Positions 7,972-15,216 of a stretch of DNA of 38,478 nt are shown here, in pieces. A program made the position numbers and the translations under genes. Under the pieces are notes generated by a model. The model made no database searches. It saw only the letters and a list, made by a program, of their open reading frames with translations, and was not told the origin of the DNA. Location of the stretch: contig JAFDKH010000038.1 of the NCBI GenBank assembly GCA_019307065.1, forward strand, positions 1 through 38,478. Reading direction: 5' to 3'. Origin of the DNA: Deltaproteobacteria bacterium. GTDB lineage: Bacteria > Myxococcota > B64-G9. Each line of letters begins with the position of its first letter. Positions within the stretch are counted from its first letter, which is position 1.

Positions 7972-8467
7972 TATCGAGATCTACTCGATCGGCCAGGCTC
8001 TTGCCTCCGTCACTAGCCAGCGGAGGAGGTGGCACGGGAAACTTTTTTTGATCCGCAGCCGGCGGTGACGGACCGACCTTGGTTGGACGTGAAAAGATAT
8101 CATCCAGCTCGGTACTATCCGCTGCCGAAAGTTTCTTTGAAGGTTTGCCGGGTGGGGGGGGCGGCGGGGGTGGAGCGGTCACCTTGGTCGGGGCCTTGAA
8201 AACCGATTCGGGAACGCCTAGGCCGTCAGGGCGAGGGACTTTCATGGTCGGGCCGTCTGCGATCGGTTCGGCTGCAGATGGTTTTGGGGGAGCTGTCTTC
8301 TTTTTTTCCTGAGGCTTGGCAGTTTTCTCAATCTGCTCCGTCTTGCCGCCCTTTTTGACTACAAACAGATGCTTGCACTTTGAACACCGAACCTTAACCC
8401 CACGAGAAGTTATTTTCTCATCGGCAATCTTGAATTTCGTAGAACATTCGCCGCATTCGACTATCAT
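7574..8467 (-). CDS. N-terminal part of the zinc-ribbon (MJ0042-type) membrane protein, frameshifted
   Basis: The product starts MIVECGECSTKFKIADEKI and carries four zinc-ligand cysteines in two CxxC knuckles (Cys5/Cys8 and Cys28/Cys31, VRCSKCKHLF). This is the MJ0042 finger common at the N-terminus of deltaproteobacterial regulatory or envelope proteins. A Pro/Lys-rich disordered linker follows, then KEAP repeats; after about 7748 the frame turns into SPQRSPQRS repeats and runs to a stop at 7574. The correct continuation is in another frame (see the adjoining entry), reached by +1 or -2. ATG at 8467 is preceded by GAGG at 7 nt. Either a recent mutation, an assembly error in the repeat, or less likely recoding. 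Confidence 0.75.
   Translation of the reverse strand: MIVECGECSTKFKIADEKITSRGVKVRCSKCKHLFVVKKGGKTEQIEKTAKPQEKKKTAPPKPSAAEPIADGPTMKVPRPDGLGVPESVFKAPTKVTAPPPPPPPPGKPSKKLSAADSTELDDIFSRPTKVGPSPPAADQKKFPVPPPPLASDGGKSLADRVDLDSVESGSKPIPSAAPTAQVSTPPPSVPPATVPPPPVTIKRGAAKPDTLPPPPKAVPKAAPKAAPKEAPKEAPKEAPSPQRSPQRSPQSSPQRSPQRSPQRSPQRSPQRSPPGGDKHRFGSGRRSFWRFECFGN
7645..7807 (-). repeat. 12-nt tandem repeat coding KEAP/KAAP, with one 7-nt truncated unit
   Basis: On the plus strand the unit is GGGGGCTTCTTT, which reads AAAGAAGCCCCC (Lys-Glu-Ala-Pro) on the coding strand. Eight units fill 7645-7740. The segment 7741-7747 is a 7-nt remnant that lost five bases. Five more units (some ending CCA, one degenerate) run to 7807. 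Because the unit is a multiple of three, whole-unit slippage keeps frame; only the truncated unit breaks it. Confidence 0.85.
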
Positions 8468-8504
8468 CTACCAACCTCAACGGAGACCCTAATCATCCTC
8501 TATA

Positions 8505-8534
8505 ACCATATAGGAATCAAGTATTGGGACTCAA
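8505..8534 (-). promoter_or_regulatory. Possible sigma-70 promoter of the zinc-ribbon gene
   Basis: On the minus strand TTGAGT (8534-8529) and TATGGT (8510-8505) are 18 nt apart, each matching four of six consensus bases. A start near 8498 gives a leader of about 30 nt before the ATG at 8467. Confidence 0.3.
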
Positions 8535-8621
8535 CTCGTCGAATGATTCGGGCACTACCGGGAGATAGTGTTAAAATTGGGTATTGACACGATCGGGGTT
8601 TTGGGAGTACCCAAGATAGAC

Positions 8622-9185
8622 ATGGAAGACAAAGAAACCTCCAAAAACAGGGTCATCAAGCGGTATACCAATCGAAAACTTTACGATACCGAAGAGAGTC
8701 GCTACGTAACCCTCGAAGAAATTGCCGGCATGGTAAAAGCCGGCGAGGAAGTCCAGATCGTCGACAATCGAACCGGCAAAGACCTGACCGAAGTCACTCT
8801 GGCACAAATTCTTTTTGAGGAGCAGAAAAAACAAACCACGCGAATGCCCTTAGGTATGCTCAAGGAAATAATTCGCACGAGCGGTTCTTCGATTACCGAT
8901 TTTATTCAACGTCGATTGACCCAGCCTGTTCAATCGTTCAAACAAGAAGCCGAACGTCAGGTTGACAAGATCGTTCGTCGCTCCGAATCGACTGTTGAGG
9001 AAAAGGCCCGCCAGGTGCGTGACCTGTTTACCTCGACCCAGAAAACTCTCGACGATATCCAGAAGAAACTTGATGAACGTATTCATAATGTATTCGATGC
9101 CGTCGGATCGCGGGCGAAGTTCAAAGAACAACTTGCCGCCCTGCGCAAGCGAATTGAAGATCTGGAAACTCGCCTGAAAGAATAA
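8622..9185 (+). CDS. phaR: PhaR-like polyhydroxyalkanoate/phasin regulator (PHB_acc DNA-binding domain)
   Basis: Residues 7-65 match the PHB/PHA accumulation regulator DNA-binding domain: VIKRYTNRKLYDTEESRYVTLEE, then VQIVDNRTGKDLTEVTLAQI. In PHA producers PhaR binds PHA granules and represses phasin and its own gene. The rest is a long helical region (KIVRRSESTVEEKARQVRDL and a C-terminal coiled coil ending LEDLETRLKE) resembling phasins. The ATG at 8622 puts the domain at the N-terminus as in the family; a GTG at 8568 preceded by GGGAG is an alternative adding 18 residues. No PHA synthase is in the window, so the target is unknown; similar deltaproteobacterial proteins may act on other genes. 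Confidence 0.78.
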   Translation: MEDKETSKNRVIKRYTNRKLYDTEESRYVTLEEIAGMVKAGEEVQIVDNRTGKDLTEVTLAQILFEEQKKQTTRMPLGMLKEIIRTSGSSITDFIQRRLTQPVQSFKQEAERQVDKIVRRSESTVEEKARQVRDLFTSTQKTLDDIQKKLDERIHNVFDAVGSRAKFKEQLAALRKRIEDLETRLKE

Positions 9186-9203
9186 ATCCTCTCGAACAGT
9201 TTC

Positions 9204-9965
9204 TCAGTCGGCCCTTTTCATGATTTCCTTGGCCAGCGACTCAAGCATGTGAGCTCCGCGGGACCAGGCAGCGTATTCAAAGATACTCTTGCCGTGACTC
9301 TGGGCTTCATCAATCTTTACATTGTAACCGATAACCACTTTCGAAGTACGACCGGGAAAGTGGCTTTTCAACCTGCGCACAATCTCGTCGGCGAGTTTTG
9401 TCGGCCGATATAGCGTCGGCACAACCAGAATGATTTCCAGTTTACGCTTGCCGAATTTATCGCGTATCCGGTCAACCGTTTCGACTATCTCGGCGCAGCC
9501 ATCCAGCGCCAGGTAAGTCAAACTGACCGGGACTACAATTTCTTCGGTAGCCAGCATGATATTTGTGTTTATCAGCCCCATGGAAGGCGGCGAGTCATAG
9601 ATTATGTAGTCATAATCGCTAACTGCCTCGAGTTTCTGTGCAAGTTTCCTCTCCCGATCCGGATGAGTCGCAACTTCGACCGGGAAATCCGACAAGGTTT
9701 TGTTGGAAACTATGACATCTAGTCCATCGATATGACTCGGCCGAATAACGCTGGCAACCCCAAGCTCTGGATCCAGCAACATCTCATATATTGTTGGTGA
9801 CATTTCACGGACATAGAACCCCAGACACTTGCCAACCTGGCCCTGCGGGTCCATATCTACCAGTAAGACGCGTTTGTTCGTTCCGGCAATATAGGCGGCG
9901 ACATTGACGGCCAGGGTGGTCTTACAACTGCCGCCTTTTTCGTTAATGAACGCAATTCGTCGCAT
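9204..9965 (-). CDS. ParA/Soj-family ATPase
   Basis: The protein (253 residues from ATG at 9965) begins MRRIAFINEKGGSCKTTLAV, with the deviant Walker A motif KGGSCKTT at residues 10-17. It continues VLLVDMDPQGQVGKCLGF (switch I/A' motif) and YDYIIYDSPPSMGLINTNIM (Walker B region), all characteristic of ParA ATPases that position chromosomes, plasmids or protein complexes. No parB follows and no parS was recognised, so it is probably an orphan MinD/ParA ATPase positioning other cargo. The frame is open upstream to 10283, but that part overlaps the divergent ATPase gene and is not ParA-like; a GTG about 13 codons upstream (9 residues after it KKD) is an alternative start. It converges with the PhaR-like gene, 18 nt apart. 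Confidence 0.85.
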   Translation of the reverse strand: MRRIAFINEKGGSCKTTLAVNVAAYIAGTNKRVLLVDMDPQGQVGKCLGFYVREMSPTIYEMLLDPELGVASVIRPSHIDGLDVIVSNKTLSDFPVEVATHPDRERKLAQKLEAVSDYDYIIYDSPPSMGLINTNIMLATEEIVVPVSLTYLALDGCAEIVETVDRIRDKFGKRKLEIILVVPTLYRPTKLADEIVRRLKSHFPGRTSKVVIGYNVKIDEAQSHGKSIFEYAAWSRGAHMLESLAKEIMKRAD

Positions 9966-10005
9966 GTCTTTTTTTCCGCTGGCTGCGTTTTTGTGAAGTT
10001 TCACC

Positions 10006-10033
10006 TTGTGTCCGTGAGAACGACGTTTATAAT
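10006..10033 (+). promoter_or_regulatory. Promoter of the ArsA-like pair, possibly giving a leaderless mRNA
   Basis: TTGTGT (10006-10011), a 16-nt spacer, then a perfect TATAAT (10028-10033). Only 8 nt separate the -10 box from the ATG at 10042, so transcription would begin at or next to the start codon. No ribosome site precedes that ATG. Confidence 0.55.
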
Positions 10034-10041
10034 CCTCAACA

Positions 10042-11001
10042 ATGGAAGTCAAGCGAAACAAGGCGTTCTCAATAGCTCTCGAAAAGCAACTGTTGGTTTT
10101 CACCGGCAAGGGCGGGGTCGGCAAGACCGCCGTATCGGCGGCCAGCTGTCTGGCTGCCGCGCGCACGGGCAAGCGCACCCTCCTGGTCGAAATTCGTTCG
10201 CCGCGCCGAATCCCGCCCATGTTTGGTATTACTCCCTCAAATGACGGACCGCTAGAGCTGCGCCCCGGGATAACCTGGATCAATCTAACCCCGGAAATCG
10301 CGCTACAAACCTACGCCATGCGCAAACTCAAACTGCGCTCAGTCTATCGAGCCGTCTTCGAGCAACGCATGGTTCGCAGGTTTCTGCGGGCAGTGCCTTC
10401 CCTGGCCGAAATTCTGATCCTGGGTCACCTGACACACTTGATCGAAAACAGCGACTACGACCTGACCGTGCTCGATGCGCCCTCCACGGGCCCCGGGGCC
10501 CAGATGCTCGAAGCCCCAAGGGCGGTCACCGAAAGTGTCAGCAAGGGCCCGCTCTACGATGGCGCCGCCTGGATCCAGGCGCTGTTGTCCGATCCGTCCC
10601 GGACCATGATTAACCTGGTGGTCCTGCCCGAAGAACTACCAGTCACGGAGGCCATCGATCTGTTTCACAAAGTAAGGGACGTCCTCAACCTGCCCCTGGG
10701 TTTCTCGATTGCCAACCGGACCCTGATTGATCCATTTCCATCGGTTACAAATGCCGACTTCGAGCGGGTCGCCGATTTCAAATTGGGCCGTCCACTTGTC
10801 CAGGCCGCTTTGCTTTTTCGTTCGCGCCTCAGACTTCAGGAGGTTTACCTGGATCGCCTGCGGGCCGGAGTCGACTTGCCGGTCATGATTCTTCCGGAGA
10901 TTTCAAAATCATCTGCGGACCTGACCGTAATCGACAGCCTGGCTGTATTGATGACAAATCATTTCACCAACAGTTCTAACGAACTACCCCAGGCGGGCTG
11001 A
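10042..11001 (+). CDS. ArsA/Get3-like P-loop ATPase, first of a tandem pair
   Basis: This 319-residue protein has the ArsA/Get3-type P-loop GKGGVGKTA at residues 22-30, including the signature lysine (Lys23), and YDLTVLDAPSTGPGAQMLEAPR, the Walker B/switch II region of the anion-transporting ATPase family. The usual second Thr of the P-loop is Ala30. Members pump metalloids with a membrane partner (ArsA) or target tail-anchored proteins (Get3); actinobacterial and deltaproteobacterial pairs have other roles. No arsB or arsenic regulator is nearby, so arsenic export is unlikely. Starts 2 bp-spaced operon with the next gene. Divergent from the ParA-like gene. Confidence 0.8.
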   Translation: MEVKRNKAFSIALEKQLLVFTGKGGVGKTAVSAASCLAAARTGKRTLLVEIRSPRRIPPMFGITPSNDGPLELRPGITWINLTPEIALQTYAMRKLKLRSVYRAVFEQRMVRRFLRAVPSLAEILILGHLTHLIENSDYDLTVLDAPSTGPGAQMLEAPRAVTESVSKGPLYDGAAWIQALLSDPSRTMINLVVLPEELPVTEAIDLFHKVRDVLNLPLGFSIANRTLIDPFPSVTNADFERVADFKLGRPLVQAALLFRSRLRLQEVYLDRLRAGVDLPVMILPEISKSSADLTVIDSLAVLMTNHFTNSSNELPQAG

Positions 11002-11003
11002 CT

Positions 11004-12161
11004 GTGAACCTGACTCCGGTTATCAATGACAAGCGTATTGCCGTAACCATGGGTCCCGGTGGAGTCGGCAAGACAACCATCGCCGCCTTGCTTGGCCTGC
11101 AGGCGGCAGTCTGCGGGCGTAAAACACTGGTGCTGACCATCGATCCGGCTATGCGCCTGGCAGGAGCCCTGGGCCTGGACCGGATTCCGCCCGGTGCCCA
11201 TCACACCATATCGATCGCCGAACTCGAGGCGGCCGGAGTGCCGGCCCGGGTCCCGCTGCATATCGCCATGCTCGACACCGGCCAAAGCCTTACCGGTGTT
11301 ATCACCCGCGAAGTACCCAACTCGAAACAACAGAAACGCATTTTAGAACATCCTTTTTTCAAACGTTTGTGTAACGACCTGGCGGGCTCGAGAGAATACG
11401 CAGCCATGGAGGAGCTTTATAACCTTCATCTGAAAGGCGAATTCGACTTCGTAGTAGTCGACACTCCGCCGACGACCCACAGCATGGATTTTCTAGAGGC
11501 GCCCGATCGGATCTTAGACGTGCTGAACAATGATGGTTACCGCTGGCTGATGCGTCCGGCGCTCTTAGCCAGTAAAGTCGGGTTGCGGGCCCTGGATTTC
11601 TCCGGCGGGTACGTGGTACGAACCCTTTCTAAATTCACCGGCCTCGCTTTTCTCAAGGAACTGGCCTCGTTCATTGACATGTTCTCGAGCCTGATGGAAG
11701 GCTTTCGCCAGCGGGCGGCGGCCTTTAAGGCCATTTTGCGTTCTGATGTCTCTTCTTTCATTCTGGTCACGACTGTCGATCCGAACCAATCACAAGAGAC
11801 CCTATATCTGCACCGCAAGCTATTCAGCCGCGATCTTACACCAGCAGCGGTAGTAGCCAACCGGGTTGTGCCCGAGCCGGTGGCACTGCCTGAGGTGCCC
11901 GACTGGCGTCAGTTGCTGACCCATGAGCTCGTCGCCGGTCGGGGCGAAACCGAGCCGGCCGTTACTCAACTGATCGCGGCCATGGAAATCGCTCAACAAA
12001 CTCTAGCCGATCTGGCCAGGCGAGATCGAGCACACCTCGAACAACTGAAAACCAGTCTTTTGAATCGCTCGTCGCTGGAAGTAATCTATTTGCAGCCCGA
12101 AGATGTCCACGATATACGCGGGCTCGAACAGATGCGCCGTCATGTATTTGGCCAGAGCTAA
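11004..12161 (+). CDS. ArsA/Get3-like P-loop ATPase, second of a tandem pair
   Basis: The 385-residue product has a P-loop GPGGVGKTT (residues 17-25), VLTIDPAMRLAGALGL, and FDFVVVDTPPTTHSMDFLEAP (Walker B/switch II), the ArsA_ATPase family pattern. Unlike its partner, the signature lysine position is proline (Pro18), while the P-loop Lys23 is intact. Start is GTG at 11004, two bases after the upstream stop, so the two are probably made together and may form a heterodimer. The C-terminal third is helical (LLNRSSLEVIYLQPEDVHDI). Tandem non-identical ArsA-like ATPases occur in mycobacteria (Rv3679-Rv3680) and deltaproteobacteria. The physiological substrate is not evident. Confidence 0.82.
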   Translation: MNLTPVINDKRIAVTMGPGGVGKTTIAALLGLQAAVCGRKTLVLTIDPAMRLAGALGLDRIPPGAHHTISIAELEAAGVPARVPLHIAMLDTGQSLTGVITREVPNSKQQKRILEHPFFKRLCNDLAGSREYAAMEELYNLHLKGEFDFVVVDTPPTTHSMDFLEAPDRILDVLNNDGYRWLMRPALLASKVGLRALDFSGGYVVRTLSKFTGLAFLKELASFIDMFSSLMEGFRQRAAAFKAILRSDVSSFILVTTVDPNQSQETLYLHRKLFSRDLTPAAVVANRVVPEPVALPEVPDWRQLLTHELVAGRGETEPAVTQLIAAMEIAQQTLADLARRDRAHLEQLKTSLLNRSSLEVIYLQPEDVHDIRGLEQMRRHVFGQS

Positions 12162-12216
12162 ACCAGGCCGCTATTAAACAAGTTGCGCTAAGCGGTCGCT
12201 GCCGGGAGGTCAAAGA

Positions 12217-12612
12217 ATGATGAATTTCGAGATATCCACCCAGGGCCATGAATCGCTCAACGACATAACCACCCAGGTGCGAAAGGCGATCTCAGCCAGC
12301 GGCATAACCCAGGGCACCTGTACAGTCTACTGTCCGCACACTACCGGGGCAATTACGATAAATGAAAATGCCGATCCCGCTGTTCGACGGGACATCCTTG
12401 CGGGGCTTGATAAAATTGCCCCCTGGCAGAATGGTTATCAGCATGCCGAGGGTAACTCCGCGGCCCACATAAAATCTTCTTTGCTCGGCGCTTTTACGCT
12501 TTTGATAGTCGACAAGGCCGAGCCAGTGCTGGGAACCTGGCAATCGGTGTTCTTTTGCGAGTTCGATGGGCCGCGCCGCAGAAAATTTTTTGTAAGTGTT
12601 CAGGGCAGCTAA
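12217..12612 (+). CDS. yjbQ: YjbQ family protein (UPF0047)
   Basis: This 131-residue protein shows the family signature: TVYCPHTTGAITINENADPA, HIKSSLLG, and QSVFFCEFDGPRRRKFFV near the C-terminus. E. coli YjbQ has low thiamine-phosphate synthase activity that can replace ThiE, but the real role is unresolved; the fold is a trimeric barrel with conserved His/Asn/Glu residues. The start is the first of two adjacent ATGs (12217), with GGGAGG about 8 nt upstream. It lies 55 nt after the ArsA-like pair in the same direction and may belong to that operon. Confidence 0.85.
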   Translation: MMNFEISTQGHESLNDITTQVRKAISASGITQGTCTVYCPHTTGAITINENADPAVRRDILAGLDKIAPWQNGYQHAEGNSAAHIKSSLLGAFTLLIVDKAEPVLGTWQSVFFCEFDGPRRRKFFVSVQGS

Positions 12613-12650
12613 ACAACCACTATTTTTTCTTGTCGCATTTGAGTTTGTGA

Positions 12651-12676
12651 CCCGCAGACCGCGGGCCGCGTTTCTT
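12651..12676 (+). terminator. Possible intrinsic terminator after yjbQ
   Basis: A stem CCCGC/GCGGG with loop AGACC (12651-12665) is followed by CCGCG and a T-rich run, TTTCTTCTTT. The stem is short and the T-run is interrupted and displaced by five bases, so the terminator is weak or doubtful. It lies between yjbQ and the converging HEAT lipoprotein gene. Confidence 0.35.
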
Positions 12677-12679
12677 CTT

Positions 12680-13951
12680 TCACGCCCGGCGCGGGGCTAC
12701 CAAGTTTAGGGCCCGGCCGGCAACCTGACGCACCCGGCCGTCTTCATCATCGGCCATCTTGGAAAGCAAAGTCTGGGCCTTGTTGGCCTTGGCTCCCATT
12801 TTACCCAACAAGCGGGCGGCCAATACGCGCAGTGCAGGATCCTTATTAGACAGCTGGCGCATCAGGGCCGCCGCCAACCGGTCGGGGTCGTCTTCAACCT
12901 TGGTGAAAGATACAATGGCAGCCTCGCGTACTCGCGGATGTTCAGAGCTACACGCTTTTTCCAGAAATTTAAGTTCCGGCCCGGCCCTGGTCCCCATTCC
13001 TTGAAGGACTCCGATTGCAGCCACGCCTACATCACTCTGGCTGTCGCTGATGGCCCGGACCAGCACCTTCACGGCCCGATGATCGGGTAGATATTTCTCG
13101 AGCAGTTCGACAACCTGCAGACGCACCGAAATATGTTTATCCGAAAAAGCATTCATGATGACCGGCAGCACGCGGGCCGGTTGGCCGACTGTAGACATAA
13201 AGCGTAAAACCTCTCGCCGAATCATGGGATCGTTCTCGTTAAATCTTTTTTCGACCGCCTGGATGACTTCTTCATTTGCAGAACCCCGACTGGCCAAAAC
13301 CGAGATAATCTTCTGGCGTACAAACGAATCGGGATCATCCAGCGCCCCAACCAGACTGGCTTGGGCCGAATGGCCGACGCGCCCCAGCATGCTGACGGCT
13401 TCCATTCGTTGGCGGGTGTCATCGAGTTTCAACTTTGACGCAATCGAGCTGATCGCAATCCGGCGCACTTCCTTGTCGGCCGGGTCAACCATCCTGATCG
13501 AAGCCACCAGAACATAAAGACCGTCTTTTCCCATTTTCACCAGGGTTTCGGCGGCATACTTGCGTAAAACAGGGTCGGGACCAATTAATACGCGCTGGAC
13601 CAGTTCAAGCCCATCTGCCTGCATTCTTTCGAGTACGCGCAGAATCCCGGCTAATGTCTCGGGCTGTTGCTCGTTGATGACTTCTTCCAATCCGGCCAAG
13701 ATCGCTTGTTTCTCAGCCTTGAAAACCACATCGTTCAGCTCGAGCAAGCTGTTGACTGCCTTGTCGCGACTATCACCGCTGCCGTTGAGCATCTGTGCGA
13801 TAATCCTTTGAACCTGTTGGCGGCGGGCGGTTACCTGGTCGGCCTGCTCAAAGGGCTGCATTGTCTGCGGTTTTGGCGGCTCGGATTCACAGGCCACCAG
13901 CCAGACGATGCTCAACAACAGGGCGATGCGCTCGATAGCTCGAATGGGCAT
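12680..13951 (-). CDS. HEAT-repeat lipoprotein
   Basis: The 423-residue protein begins with a lipoprotein signal peptide (LLLSIVWLVAC, lipidated Cys21). The mature part is a run of about eight to nine HEAT/armadillo-like helical pairs, for example DPVLRKYAAETLVKMG, DPDSFVRQKIISVLASRG, HPRVREAAIVSFTKV and DPALRVLAARLLGKMG. Such solenoids act as protein-binding scaffolds, here on the periplasmic face of a membrane. No catalytic motif is visible. It is divergent from the TPR lipoprotein gene, so the two helical-repeat lipoproteins may share a control region. Confidence 0.82.
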   Translation of the reverse strand: MPIRAIERIALLLSIVWLVACESEPPKPQTMQPFEQADQVTARRQQVQRIIAQMLNGSGDSRDKAVNSLLELNDVVFKAEKQAILAGLEEVINEQQPETLAGILRVLERMQADGLELVQRVLIGPDPVLRKYAAETLVKMGKDGLYVLVASIRMVDPADKEVRRIAISSIASKLKLDDTRQRMEAVSMLGRVGHSAQASLVGALDDPDSFVRQKIISVLASRGSANEEVIQAVEKRFNENDPMIRREVLRFMSTVGQPARVLPVIMNAFSDKHISVRLQVVELLEKYLPDHRAVKVLVRAISDSQSDVGVAAIGVLQGMGTRAGPELKFLEKACSSEHPRVREAAIVSFTKVEDDPDRLAAALMRQLSNKDPALRVLAARLLGKMGAKANKAQTLLSKMADDEDGRVRQVAGRALNLVAPRRA

Positions 13952-14047
13952 ATTGTCAACAGCTTACTCTGGCAGTCGCCTAAAATTCAAATTTTGAAGA
14001 TTGCGGCCGGCAAACAAGTCGGAGGATCTTGCAAAGTTTGAGCGCAC

Positions 14048-14101
14048 ATGAAAAACTTTGTCAGGGAACTTTGTGAAGTCGAATCTGTCAAAAAAACATG
14101 A
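14048..14101 (+). CDS. Possible 17-codon leader ORF upstream of the TPR lipoprotein
   Basis: An ATG at 14048 opens a 17-codon frame (MKNFVRELCEVESVKKT) whose TGA overlaps the ATG of the lipoprotein gene as ATGA. The lipoprotein ATG itself lacks a ribosome site, so the leader could couple its translation; its own ribosome site is also weak (GAG at 7 nt; GGAGG is 23 nt away). It has no recognised similarity and could be chance. Confidence 0.22.
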   Translation: MKNFVRELCEVESVKKT

Positions 14102-15213
14102 AGAAAAATAACATAGTCATTATTCTCGGGTTTGTCTCTGTGGCGTTAGGCGCGCTTGTCAGTTGTGTAACAAAAACAAAGACCATTAAAGATCAGCTCC
14201 CGGCTAAAGAGATTTTTCTCGACCCCCTGCACATCGGCATAAAGCCGGACAAGGAACTCGGTCTGATCGATTTCGATGCGGCCACATTGTTCAAAGAGGG
14301 AGTCCGGCTGCAACAAGCCGGTCAGTCCGATCGCGCCTTTTTATTTTTTGAGCGAATAATTACAGAGTTTAATTCTTCACGCTACCTGTCGGCCGCCGCC
14401 TTCAATGCTGGTAATAGCTTGGAAGATCTCGAGCGGGTTTCTGAGGCCGTCGAACGCTATCGCATCATCACCCGCAAGCTGTCTGAATCCAAAGACTGGC
14501 TCGATGCGGCTTTTCGCGAAAGCATGTGTCTGGCCCGTCTGGAAAAACATGCCGCCGCGGTCGAGCTTCTCAAACGTCTACTCGATCGTAAAGATTTATC
14601 GGTTTCAGATCGAATCGATGCCCTGGTCTTGCTTGGCGAGGCGCTCAAGGCCGAAGGCGAACTAATCAAGGCCGAAAGTAAATTGCGGGCAGCCCTGCGT
14701 TTGTACCGGGCCCGCGAACGCGAGGAGTTTCTTGATCCGGCCCCGGCCGCTCGGGCCGAGTACCGGCTATCTGAGATGGCCGAAAAAAGGTTCATAGATG
14801 CACCTCTACGCCTGCCCGAAGAACAGATGCGCTTAGACCTCGAGGCCAAGGCAACCAGGCTCTTAGAGGCCCAGGCCGGTTTTCTCAGAACAATCCGCTA
14901 TGGCAATCCCGAGTGGGCCTCGGCGGCTGGTTATCAAGTCGGTACTCTTTATTTGCATCTGCATCAGGCCATGCAGCAGGCCCCAGTGCCCGACGATCTC
15001 GACCCGCAGGAAATCGAGGTTTATAAAGACCTGCTCAAGGAACGTACTGCCGTGCTGCTCAGAAAGGCCCTCAAGGTATTTGAGATGACCCTTGAACTGG
15101 CCGAAAGAACGATGTCGGATAATCACTGGACCAAGGCGGCCCGGGAAGAAATGAGCCGAGTGGAATCGAGAGTCTTGTCCTTGTATGAAACTTTGCCCAA
15201 CGAGGAACCCTAA
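14098..15213 (+). CDS. TPR-repeat lipoprotein
   Basis: The 371-residue product has a lipoprotein signal (VSVALGALVSC, Cys23) and then tetratricopeptide-type helices: ATLFKEGVRLQQAGQSDRAF, SAAAFNAGNSLEDLERVSEAVERY, AAFRESMCLARLEKHAAAVELL and ALVLLGEALKAEGELIKAES. The C-terminal third is helical and acidic without clear repeats. Such TPR lipoproteins act as scaffolds for envelope complexes. Its stop is 3 nt from the start of the M48 protease gene, so they are probably cotranscribed; a link with protease substrate or assembly recalls BepA-like M48-TPR proteins, although here the two parts are separate genes. Confidence 0.8.
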   Translation: MKKNNIVIILGFVSVALGALVSCVTKTKTIKDQLPAKEIFLDPLHIGIKPDKELGLIDFDAATLFKEGVRLQQAGQSDRAFLFFERIITEFNSSRYLSAAAFNAGNSLEDLERVSEAVERYRIITRKLSESKDWLDAAFRESMCLARLEKHAAAVELLKRLLDRKDLSVSDRIDALVLLGEALKAEGELIKAESKLRAALRLYRAREREEFLDPAPAARAEYRLSEMAEKRFIDAPLRLPEEQMRLDLEAKATRLLEAQAGFLRTIRYGNPEWASAAGYQVGTLYLHLHQAMQQAPVPDDLDPQEIEVYKDLLKERTAVLLRKALKVFEMTLELAERTMSDNHWTKAAREEMSRVESRVLSLYETLPNEEP

Positions 15214-15216
15214 GGA

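Noticed and set aside
9966-10283. N-terminal extension of the ParA-like protein
   Set aside because: Overlaps the divergent ATPase gene and its promoter; the ParA domain begins at 9965.
10042-12161. Arsenite efflux locus
   Set aside because: No ArsB, ArsR or ArsC nearby, and the P-loop pair differs from ArsA; the ATPases belong to a wider family.
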